This document shows, one piece after another, positions 38,664 to 46,385 of a stretch of DNA of 64,000 bases. Made by a program: the position numbers and the translations under genes. Source of the stretch: Jiangella alba. Its GTDB lineage: Bacteria; Actinomycetota; Actinomycetes; Jiangellales; Jiangellaceae. The notes under the pieces were generated by a model. The model worked only from the letters and a program-made list of their open reading frames with translations. It had not been told where the DNA came from and made no database searches. The DNA lies in assembly GCF_900106035.1 (NCBI RefSeq), contig NZ_FNUC01000003.1, positions 124,001 to 188,000 of the forward strand, given 5' to 3'. The number at the start of each line of letters is the position of its first letter. The first letter of the stretch is position 1.

Positions 38664-39730
38664 GCCGCGCCACCGCCGAGCAGCGCCTGGACCACCTGCC
38701 CGGCGGCGTGACCGTCGCCGTACGGGGTGCCCTGCGGCGCCGACGGGACCGGCCGGGTGACGGCGTCGGCGAGGTCGGCCGGCTCGGGCACCAGCACGTT
38801 CCAGCCATCGTGCAGGGTCTCGAGCCACTCGGTCTCGGTGCGCAGCGTGCTGCACGGGCGGCCCAGCAGGTAGGCCTCCTTCTGCAGGCCGCCGGAGTCG
38901 GTGACGACACCGGCGGAGTGCAGCACGGCCGCGACCATGCCCGGGTACGGCAGCGGCGGCGCGGTGTGCAGGGCGCTGCCCGGACGGTCCAGCTCGATGC
39001 CGAACTCGCGGCAGCGGGCCACCAGCCGCGGGTGCGCCAGCAGCAGCACCGGCACCGGCAGCCCCGCCAGCGCCTCGACGACGGCCGTCAGCCGCTTGGG
39101 GTCGTCGGTGTTCTCGGCGCGGTGCACCGTGGCCGCGACGTAGCCGCCCGGCTCGAGGCCGGACGGCAGCTCGGGCGGGGTGTCGCGCACGGCGTCGCGG
39201 ACCCGGAAGCAGACGTCCGTCATGACGTCGCCGACCCGGACGGTGCGCTCGGCGAGGCCCTCGCGGGCGAGATTCGCCACCGCGACGTCGGTGGGCGCGA
39301 GCAGGAGGTCGGCCGCATGGTCGGTCAGTACCCGATTGTGCTCTTCCGGCATCGCCCGGTTGAACGAACGGAGCCCGGCCTCGAGGTGCGCGACCGGAAG
39401 GTGGAGCTTGACCGCGGCCAGCGTTGCGGCCAGGGTGGAGTTCGTGTCGCCGTAGACGAGCACCCAGTCGGGGCGGCGGTCGGCGAGCACGCCGTCCAAC
39501 GCCGCCAGCATGGCGCCGGTCTGCGTGCCGTGGCTGCCCGAGCCGATGCCCAGGTGCACGTCGGGAGCCGGGATGCGCAGGTCGGCGAAGAACACGTCGG
39601 ACATGTTCGCGTCGTAGTGCTGCCCCGTGTGCACGATGACGTGCTCGTGTCCGCCCGCCGTCAAGGCCTCGGCCACGGGAGCGAGCTTGACGAATTGCGG
39701 GCGGGCTCCGACGATGCTGAGCACCTGCAT
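38660..39730 (-). CDS. wbpI: Non-hydrolysing UDP-sugar 2-epimerase (WbpI/WlbD-like)
   Basis: This 356-residue GT-B fold 2-epimerase begins MQVLSIVGARPQFVKLAPVA. It has VYGDTNSTLAATLAAVKLHL and HLEAGLRSFNRAMPEEHNRV. The late motif TDSGGLQKEAYLLGRPCSTL followed by ETEWLET matches, from memory of the family, the WbpI/WlbD subgroup (UDP-GlcNAc3NAcA to UDP-ManNAc3NAcA) better than WecB, which has DSGGIQEEAP. The ATG at 39730 has a GAGGA site; upstream in-frame codons lie in the shared promoter gap. It diverges from the WecC-like dehydrogenase and is coupled to the SGNH acyltransferase. Confidence 0.82.
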   Translation of the reverse strand: MQVLSIVGARPQFVKLAPVAEALTAGGHEHVIVHTGQHYDANMSDVFFADLRIPAPDVHLGIGSGSHGTQTGAMLAALDGVLADRRPDWVLVYGDTNSTLAATLAAVKLHLPVAHLEAGLRSFNRAMPEEHNRVLTDHAADLLLAPTDVAVANLAREGLAERTVRVGDVMTDVCFRVRDAVRDTPPELPSGLEPGGYVAATVHRAENTDDPKRLTAVVEALAGLPVPVLLLAHPRLVARCREFGIELDRPGSALHTAPPLPYPGMVAAVLHSAGVVTDSGGLQKEAYLLGRPCSTLRTETEWLETLHDGWNVLVPEPADLADAVTRPVPSAPQGTPYGDGHAAGQVVQALLGGGAA

Positions 39731-39840
39731 GGAAGTCCGTCCTCGAAACCAGTGCACGACCCCGACACCGGGCAAGGCCGCGAGCCAACCCCGGTAGCCT
39801 ATACGCCGGACCGCATCCGCCATCACGACCGAGGTCATAC

Positions 39841-41148
39841 GTGAGAATCACCGTCGTCGCCCTGGGCAAGATAGGGCTGCCGTTAGCCGTCCAGTTCGCC
39901 ACCAAGGGTCACGAGGTCATCGGCGTCGATGTCAACGAGACCGTCGTCGACCTCGTCAACAAGGGCGAAGAGCCGTTCCCCGGCGAGGACCAGCTGGCCG
40001 AGAAGCTGGCCGAGGTGGTGAGCGCCGGCCGGCTGCGGGCCACCACCGACTACGCCGACGCCGTCCCCGGCAGCGACGCCGTCGTCCTCGTGGTGCCGTT
40101 GTTCGTCGACGACACCACCGGCGAGCCCGACTTCGGGTGGATGGACTCCGCCACCCAGTCGCTGGCCGAGAACCTGACGCCGGGCACGCTCGTCTCCTAC
40201 GAGACCACGCTGCCGGTCGGTACCACCCGCAACCGGTGGCGGCCGCTCATCGAGAAGGTGTCCGGGCTCACCGAGGGCACCGACTTCCACCTGGTGTTCT
40301 CGCCCGAGCGGGTGCTCACCGGGCGGGTCTTCGCCGACCTCCGCAAGTACCCCAAGCTCATCGGCGGCCTCACGCCGGCCGGCGCCGACCGCGCCCGCGA
40401 GTTCTACGAGGCCGTCCTCGACTTCGACGACCGCGCCGACCTCCCGCGCGGCAACGGCGTCTGGGACCTCGGCAGCGCCGAGGCGGCCGAGATGGCCAAG
40501 CTCGCCGAGACCACCTACCGCGACGTCAACATCGGCCTGGCCAACCAGTTCGGCCGGTTCGCCGCCGCCAACGGCATCGACGTCTTCCAGGTCATCGAGG
40601 CGTCGAACTCGCAGCCGTACAGCCACATCCACCGGCCCGGCATCGCGGTCGGCGGCCACTGCATCCCCGTCTACCCGCGGCTGTACCTGTGGACCGACCC
40701 CGACGCCACCGTCGTGCGGGCCGCGCGTGAGGCCAACGTCGGCATGCCCGAGTACACCGTCGGCCTGGTCGAGGCCGCGGCCGGCGGCTCGGTCGACGGC
40801 CTGCGCGTCGTCGTGCTGGGCGCGGCCTACCGCGGCCGCGTCAAGGAGACCGCCTTCTCCGGCGTCTTCCCGACGGTGGCGGCGCTGCGCTCGCGCGGGG
40901 CCGAGGTGCTCGTCCACGACCCCATGTACACCGACGACGAGCTGCGCGGGCTCGGCTTCGCGCCGTACCACCTCGGCGAGCCGGCCGACGCCGTCGTCGT
41001 CCAGGCCGACCACCCCGAGTACGCCGAGGTCGGCGCCGCCGACGTCCCGGGCGCCAAGATCCTGGTCGACGGCCGCGACGTCACCGACGCCGCCCGCTGG
41101 GACGGCGTCACCCGCATCGTCGTGGGCCGGGCGTCGTCACCGGCATGA
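39841..41148 (+). CDS. Nucleotide-sugar dehydrogenase (WecC-like)
   Basis: This 435-residue UDP-sugar dehydrogenase begins MRITVVALGKIGLPLAVQFA and has YETTLPVGTTRNRWRP and FSPERVLTGRVFADLRKYPK. EMAKLAETTYRDVNIGLANQ and the catalytic-cysteine loop GIAVGGHCIPVYP follow. It resembles UDP-ManNAc/UDP-GlcNAc dehydrogenases more than UDP-glucose dehydrogenase. Its C-terminal domain is atypical (LGAAYRGRVKETAFSGVFPT in place of the usual FKPxxDDxRxSP), so the substrate is uncertain. The GTG at 39841 has a GAGG site. It diverges from the WbpI-like gene across 110 bases that must hold both promoters. Confidence 0.85.
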   Translation: MRITVVALGKIGLPLAVQFATKGHEVIGVDVNETVVDLVNKGEEPFPGEDQLAEKLAEVVSAGRLRATTDYADAVPGSDAVVLVVPLFVDDTTGEPDFGWMDSATQSLAENLTPGTLVSYETTLPVGTTRNRWRPLIEKVSGLTEGTDFHLVFSPERVLTGRVFADLRKYPKLIGGLTPAGADRAREFYEAVLDFDDRADLPRGNGVWDLGSAEAAEMAKLAETTYRDVNIGLANQFGRFAAANGIDVFQVIEASNSQPYSHIHRPGIAVGGHCIPVYPRLYLWTDPDATVVRAAREANVGMPEYTVGLVEAAAGGSVDGLRVVVLGAAYRGRVKETAFSGVFPTVAALRSRGAEVLVHDPMYTDDELRGLGFAPYHLGEPADAVVVQADHPEYAEVGAADVPGAKILVDGRDVTDAARWDGVTRIVVGRASSPA

Positions 41149-41479
41149 CCACCGTGTCGGTGCCGGCTGGACGAGCCCCTGTGCGCCCGTCCGGCCGGCG
41201 CCCGTTCAGCCGGCGCCCGGCGGGGGAACGTCCGGCGGGGGAACGTCCGGCGGGGGAATGCCCGGCGGGGGAACGCCCGGCGGGGGAACGCCCGGCCGGG
41301 GAACGCCCGGCCGGGGAACGCCCGGCCGGCGGAGTCGCGACTGGTTCGCCCACGCCGGACACCCATCGGCCGGATCCGTATGCGTCGGGTCCGCAGGCGT
41401 CGGACTCGGGTCCGTTTCGTCGGCGCGCGCTCTGTCAGTGCCCGCCCGTAGGGTGGGTCCCACCCGGTAGGGGCGGGTC
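41149..41479. repeat. 331-base gap with seven 15-bp tandem repeats
   Basis: The unit GGCGGGGGAACGTCC and its variants repeat seven times at 41219-41323 and break off at 41324. Because 15 is a multiple of 3, all frames stay open. One frame spans 41145-41483, reads repeated PAGER units and overlaps both neighbouring genes by ATGA, but its codon use outside the repeat is not convincing. Downstream lie GGGTGGGTCCCACCC (41451-41465), a palindrome with one central base, and a possible -10 box TAGGGT (41449-41454) for the next gene. Confidence 0.75.
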
Positions 41480-44098
41480 ATGACTACGCCTGAATCGAAC
41501 ACGTCGCAACCGGGCACGTCGGGTTCCACCGCCGCCGACGCCCGTGCGCACGTCGTCATGCTGGTGGCCAACGACGTCGTCACCGACAGCCGGGTCAAGA
41601 AAGAGGCGCAGGCCGTCGCCGACGCCGGGTACCGGGTCACGGTGCTGGGCGTCGCGGCCGACGGGCGGCGGTCGCTCGAGGTGCTCGGCGACGTACTGGT
41701 GGTCCGGGTGCCCGTGGCGTTCCAGCTGCGCGACGAGCGCGACCGCAAGCGCCGCTCCCACCGCGACTGGCGCCCGCCGTACGTCGGCTACCCGGTGAAG
41801 TCGGCACAGACGGCGCGCAAGCAGGCGCTGAAGGCCCGGCGCGTCGAGCTGAGCGGCCGGCCCGGCGCGGGCGGCCTCGGCCAACGGCTGGCCGCCGCCC
41901 GGTTGAGCGCCGCCGAGCGGGCCGCCTGGCTGCGCGCCGGCGTCGGCAACCGCGCCGACAAGCTGTTCCGGTTCGGCTGGCGGGCGTGGGACGGCGTCGC
42001 CGCGCGCACGCCGTGGCCGGCCCGCTGGCGGCTGGTGCACCCGCAGGCCTACGACTACGAGCTCGCCTTCGGGCCGCTGCTCGACCAGCTCGCGCCCGAC
42101 GCCGTCCACGCCCACGACATGCACGTCATCGGCGTCGCGGTGCGTGCCGCCGAGCGGGCCCGTGCCGCCGGGCGCCGGCTCCCCGTCGTCTACGACGCGC
42201 ACGAGTACGTCCCCGGCCTGTCCCGCTACGGCCCCCGCACGCCGCGGTTCATCGCCGCCTGGGCCCACCACGAGCGCGAGTACATCGGCCGCGCCGACCG
42301 CGTCGTCACCGTCAGCCCGGCCATCGCCCGCACGCTGCGGCAGCGGTACCGCCTCGACCGCGAGCCCACGGTCGTCATCAACTCGCCGAGCATGACCGAG
42401 CTGGACGGCGGCGACGTCCCCGGCCTGCGCGCCCGCGTCGGTCTCGCGGCGGACGTGCCGCTGCTGGTCTACAGCGGCGGCGTCACCAAGGCGCGCGGCG
42501 TCGAGACCGCCGTCGAGGCGTTGCCGTCGCTGCCAGGTGTCCACCTGGCGGTCGTGTCCGTCCCGCACATCGAGATCGCGCCCGTACACCAATTGCGCGC
42601 GCTGGCCGGACGCCTCGGCGTCGCCGACCGCGTCCACTTCCTCGACCCCGTGCGGCCGCACGAGGTGGTCGCGTTCCTGTCGTCGGCCGACGTCGGGCTG
42701 ATCCCGATCCTGCGCTACCCCAGCCACGAGATGGCGCTGCCGAACAAGGTGTTCGAGTACGCGTTCGCCGGCCTGCCGGTGGTCACGAGCGACATGCCGA
42801 GCCTGACGGAGTTCATGCGGCAGTCCGGCATCGGCGAGGTCTACCGCGTCGGCGACGCCGCCGACCTCGCGGCCAAGGTGCGCGCCGTCCTCGCCGACCC
42901 CGCGCCGTACCGCGCCCGGCTGGAGCGGCCGGAGTTCCGCCGGGAGGTGTCCTGGGAGGGGCAGGCGCAGCACCTGCGCGAGCTGTACGCCGGCCTGCTC
43001 GGGACGGCGGCCGCGACGACGGTGCCCGCGGTGGCGGCCACGACGGCGGCCGAGGCCACGGCGCCGCACCTGCTCATCGGCCCGTCCAACAGTGCCGGCC
43101 AGGGCTGGCGCTGGGCGCGCGCCGTCGAGCGGTACGCACCGCCGGCGACGGCCGAGAACCTCATGACCGAGTCGGGCTCGTTCGCGTTCCGCGCCGACCA
43201 CGTCGTCACGGCCGAGCGGTTCCAGCACGACGCCGCCTGGGTGGTCGAGTTCGCCGGCCATGTGCTGCGCACCGCCACCCACGTGCTGTTCGAGGCGGCC
43301 CGGCCGGTGCTCGGCCAGGCCCGCGGCCAGCTGTTCGTCGAGGACCTGCCGACGCTGCGGGCGGCCGGCATCGCGGCCGGCGTGATCCTGCACGGATCCG
43401 AGGTCCGCGACCCGCGGCGGCACCGCGAGCTGTTCGGCCACTCGCCGTTCGCCGACCCCGACGACCCGCTGACGCAGCGGCTGCAGCAGGCCACCCGGGT
43501 CGTGCTCGGGCACCTGCGCGACTTCGACGGCCCGCGCTTCGTCACCACGCCCGACCTCCTCGACTTCGTCGACGGCGCCCAGTGGCTGCCGGTCGTGGTC
43601 GACGTCGACGACCTCGCCACCGACCGGCCGGTGCTGGACCGGCCGGTGCCGGTGGTGCTGCACGCGCCGTCGCGCGGGGCGCTCAAGGGCTCGGCCGCCG
43701 CCGACCCCGTCCTGCGCGACCTGCACGACCGCGGCCTGATCGAGTACCGGCGCATCGAGGGCATCGCGCACACCGAGCTGATGGCCCAGCTGCGCGACGC
43801 CGACGTCGTCGTCGACCAGCTGGCGCTCGGGTCGTACGGCGTGCTGGCCTGCGAGGCGATGGCGGCCGGACGGGTCACCGTCGGGCACGTCGCCGAGCAC
43901 GTCCGGGCCGCGATCCCGGCCGAACTGCCGATCGTCGAGGCCACGCCGGACGACCTCGGCGCCGTCGTCGAGCGCCTGGTCGCCGAGCGTGAGGCCGCGG
44001 CCAAGACCGCCTCGGCCGGCCCCGACTACGTCCGCCGGTTCCATGACGGCCAGGCATCGGCGCGGGTCCTGGCGCCGTTCCTGGGCGTCGCGGACTGA
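41480..44098 (+). CDS. Bimodular glycosyltransferase, order B-A
   Basis: This 872-residue cytoplasmic protein has the reverse domain order of the enzyme at 29860. Module B (about 15-515) is GT4-like: VVMLVANDVVTDSRVKKEAQ, VYDAHEYVPGLSRYG, DRVVTVSPAIARTL, LLVYSGGVTKARGVETAVEA and ALPNKVFEYAFAGLPVVTSD. Module A (about 530-870) has LLIGPSNSAGQGWRWARAVE, LHGSEVRDPRRHRELFGHSP, VTTPDLLDFVDGAQWLPVVV, VLHAPSRGALKGSA, YRRIEGI and LGSYGVLACEAMAAGR. A Thr/Ala-rich linker of about 20 residues joins the halves. The ATG at 41480 has AGGGGCGGG upstream. It probably adds two residues of the polymer. Confidence 0.82.
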   Translation: MTTPESNTSQPGTSGSTAADARAHVVMLVANDVVTDSRVKKEAQAVADAGYRVTVLGVAADGRRSLEVLGDVLVVRVPVAFQLRDERDRKRRSHRDWRPPYVGYPVKSAQTARKQALKARRVELSGRPGAGGLGQRLAAARLSAAERAAWLRAGVGNRADKLFRFGWRAWDGVAARTPWPARWRLVHPQAYDYELAFGPLLDQLAPDAVHAHDMHVIGVAVRAAERARAAGRRLPVVYDAHEYVPGLSRYGPRTPRFIAAWAHHEREYIGRADRVVTVSPAIARTLRQRYRLDREPTVVINSPSMTELDGGDVPGLRARVGLAADVPLLVYSGGVTKARGVETAVEALPSLPGVHLAVVSVPHIEIAPVHQLRALAGRLGVADRVHFLDPVRPHEVVAFLSSADVGLIPILRYPSHEMALPNKVFEYAFAGLPVVTSDMPSLTEFMRQSGIGEVYRVGDAADLAAKVRAVLADPAPYRARLERPEFRREVSWEGQAQHLRELYAGLLGTAAATTVPAVAATTAAEATAPHLLIGPSNSAGQGWRWARAVERYAPPATAENLMTESGSFAFRADHVVTAERFQHDAAWVVEFAGHVLRTATHVLFEAARPVLGQARGQLFVEDLPTLRAAGIAAGVILHGSEVRDPRRHRELFGHSPFADPDDPLTQRLQQATRVVLGHLRDFDGPRFVTTPDLLDFVDGAQWLPVVVDVDDLATDRPVLDRPVPVVLHAPSRGALKGSAAADPVLRDLHDRGLIEYRRIEGIAHTELMAQLRDADVVVDQLALGSYGVLACEAMAAGRVTVGHVAEHVRAAIPAELPIVEATPDDLGAVVERLVAEREAAAKTASAGPDYVRRFHDGQASARVLAPFLGVAD

Positions 44099-44101
44099 TC
44101 C

Positions 44102-44119
44102 GAATCGTCCGAACGATTC
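44102..44119. promoter_or_regulatory. Inverted repeat between transferase and amidase genes
   Basis: GAATCGT (44102-44108) and ACGATTC (44113-44119) are exact complements around a 4-base centre. It lies 4 bases after the transferase stop and about 95 bases before the amidase start. No U-run follows, so it may be an operator or a weak terminator. Confidence 0.4.
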
Positions 44120-44213
44120 ACCCCAATCGGTTGCGTGTCTCGTGTTACTGGTGAGACTGTTGTTGCAGCAGTAGTCATCTGAAGCATCACAGCTGGTCTG
44201 CGGGGGACGAGTC

Positions 44214-46370
44214 GTGAAGGTCATCAACGCGGGACTGGCGGGCGCGCTCGTCGCGTTCGCGATGGCACCGGCCGTGCCCACGTACGGCGTTCCGGAGGTG
44301 CCGCCGGCGTCGCCGCCGGCATCGGGGAGTGCGACGGCGGCGCCGGACGCCGCGGCACCGGAGGACGCGTCGCCGGGCGACGCCGCGCCGGACGAGGGCA
44401 CGGCCGGAGCGGCGGATGGCGCCGAGGGCGCGCCGGCCACCGAGGGTGCGCCTGCTGGCGGCGCCGCTGGGCCGACCGCCGAGGGTGCGCCGGGCGCTGA
44501 GGGCACACCGGCCGCTGGGGGTGCGCCGGCCGCTGGGGGTGCGCCGTCCGCCGGCACCGCTGCGCCGGTCGCCGACGACCTGCAGACGATCAGCCTGCCG
44601 GTCGCGACCGGCGGGTTCGGGCGGCTGCCCAGCCTGCCGCCGGCGCCGGGCGGCACGCCGCGCGAGTTCTCCGACCTCGCCGCCACGATCCCGATCGTCT
44701 ACTCCGAGGAGTACACCGTCCGGCCGTTCCGGCTGGCCGCCGTCACCTGGACCGGCGCCGCGCCGGTGCGGGCGTGGGCGCGGGTGCACTCCGACGGCGA
44801 GTGGTCGCAGTGGTACGAGCTGCCCGGCAGCGACGACCACCAGCCCGACCCCGGCACGGCGGAGGCGGCGGGCGCCCGCAACGGGACCGACCCGCTGCTG
44901 GTGCCGGCGTCCGACGGCATCCAGGTGCGCGTCGACGGCGCGCAGTCCGGTGCCCGGCGCCCGTCCGACCTGCGGCTGGACCTCGTCGAACCGGGCACCG
45001 CGCCGGCCGCGAGGGTCGAGGCGCCGGAGCTGACCGTCAACGGCGGCCCGACCATCTACAGCCGGGCGCAGTGGGGCGCGGACGAGTCGCTGCGGGCCGA
45101 TCCGCCCAGCTACGGCGAGGCGCGCGGCGCGTTCGTGCACCACACCGTCAGCGCCAACGCCTACAGCTCCGCCGAGGTCCCGGCCCTGATCAGGTCGATC
45201 TACGTCTACCACGTGCGGTCGCGCGGCTGGAACGACATCGGCTACAACTTCGTCATCGACCGCTTCGGCCGCATCTGGGAGGGCCGCTACGGCGGCGTCG
45301 ACCGCGCGGTCATCGGCGCGCACACCCAGGGCTACAACGACGACGCGTTCGCCGCGTCCGCGCTGGGCACCTACGAGAACACCGCGCCGTCCAGCGTCAT
45401 GCTCGGCGCGTACGCGCGGCTGTTCGGGTGGAAGTTCCGCATCCACGGCATCCGCCCGCTGCGGCAGGTCAACTACGACGGCGAGGCGTGGCCGGCCATC
45501 GCCGGGCACCGCGACGCCGCCGCCACCGCCTGTCCCGGCGACGCCCTGTACGCGCGGCTGAACACCATCCGGTCCGGCACGCTGCGGCAGATGGGCATCG
45601 GCGGCGACTCGACCAGCGGCCGCGACGTCAACGGCGGCGGCCGGTCCGACATCATGGCCCGGCAGCGCTCGAACGGCTCGTTCTGGCTGTGGCCCGGCAG
45701 CACCATCGCCGGGTTCGGCAACCGCCTCGCGTTCGGCACCGGCTGGTCGTCGATGATCTCCGTCGCACTGCCCGGCGACTGGGACGGCGACGGCCACGAC
45801 GACGTCATCGCCCGCAGCGCGACCGGCGGGCTGTGGCTGTACTCCGGCCGGTCCGGCCAGGGGTTCTCGGCGCAGCGGCGCATCGGCACCGGCTGGGCCG
45901 GCTTCACCTACGTCGTCGCGCCGGGCGACTGGGACGGCGACGGCCGGGTCGACCTCATCGCGCGCCGCCGCGACGGCGTGCTGATGCTGTACCCGGGCAA
46001 CGGCCGCGGCGGGTTCGGCACGGCGCGGGCCATCGGCACCGGCTGGGGCTCGTTCACCGCCATCGTCGGGGCCGGCGACTGGAACAGCGACGGCGCCGTC
46101 GACCTCATCGCCCGGCTGCCCAACGGCGCCCTGCTGCTGTACCCGGGCACCGGGAAGGGCGGCTTCGGCAAGGCCCGCACCATCGGCACCGGCTGGGCCG
46201 GGTTCACCGGCATCGCCGCAGCGGGCGACGTCAACGACGACTACGTGCTCGACCTCGTCGTGTGGACGTCCGGCGGCGGCATGCTCCTCTACCCCGGCAA
46301 CGGCTCGGGTGGCTTCCTGCCGAGCCGCAGCATCGGCTCCGGCTGGAACGCCTTCGACCTGCGCAGCTGA
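44214..46370 (+). CDS. Secreted N-acetylmuramoyl-L-alanine amidase (PGRP type) with FG-GAP propeller
   Basis: This 718-residue exported protein has a signal peptide (MKVINAGLAGALVAFAMAPA) and a roughly 100-residue Ala/Gly/Pro-rich linker with repeats of the type EGAPA. The PGRP/amidase_2 domain (about 280-455) follows. Zinc ligands fit His309 or His310 (FVHHTVS), His432 (AGHRD) and Cys440 (TACPG). The C-terminus (about 470-718) has five or more FG-GAP/VCBS blades with Ca-binding DxDxDG turns (GDWDGDGHDD) and the phrase IGTGWAGFT. It should cut the amide between MurNAc and L-Ala in the wall. The start is GTG 44214. The SpoIID-type gene follows after 15 bases. Confidence 0.88.
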   Translation: MKVINAGLAGALVAFAMAPAVPTYGVPEVPPASPPASGSATAAPDAAAPEDASPGDAAPDEGTAGAADGAEGAPATEGAPAGGAAGPTAEGAPGAEGTPAAGGAPAAGGAPSAGTAAPVADDLQTISLPVATGGFGRLPSLPPAPGGTPREFSDLAATIPIVYSEEYTVRPFRLAAVTWTGAAPVRAWARVHSDGEWSQWYELPGSDDHQPDPGTAEAAGARNGTDPLLVPASDGIQVRVDGAQSGARRPSDLRLDLVEPGTAPAARVEAPELTVNGGPTIYSRAQWGADESLRADPPSYGEARGAFVHHTVSANAYSSAEVPALIRSIYVYHVRSRGWNDIGYNFVIDRFGRIWEGRYGGVDRAVIGAHTQGYNDDAFAASALGTYENTAPSSVMLGAYARLFGWKFRIHGIRPLRQVNYDGEAWPAIAGHRDAAATACPGDALYARLNTIRSGTLRQMGIGGDSTSGRDVNGGGRSDIMARQRSNGSFWLWPGSTIAGFGNRLAFGTGWSSMISVALPGDWDGDGHDDVIARSATGGLWLYSGRSGQGFSAQRRIGTGWAGFTYVVAPGDWDGDGRVDLIARRRDGVLMLYPGNGRGGFGTARAIGTGWGSFTAIVGAGDWNSDGAVDLIARLPNGALLLYPGTGKGGFGKARTIGTGWAGFTGIAAAGDVNDDYVLDLVVWTSGGGMLLYPGNGSGGFLPSRSIGSGWNAFDLRS

Positions 46371-46385
46371 GCGACGGGGACGCGG

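Noticed and set aside
41219-41323. CRISPR or iteron origin in the 15-bp repeats
   Set aside because: The repeats are directly contiguous without spacers, and no replication gene is nearby. A simple tandem repeat explains them.
41145-41483. PAGER-repeat ORF as a firm gene
   Set aside because: The open frame is enforced by the 15-bp repeat, and codon use outside the repeat is less GC3-biased than in neighbouring genes. Kept only as a finding.
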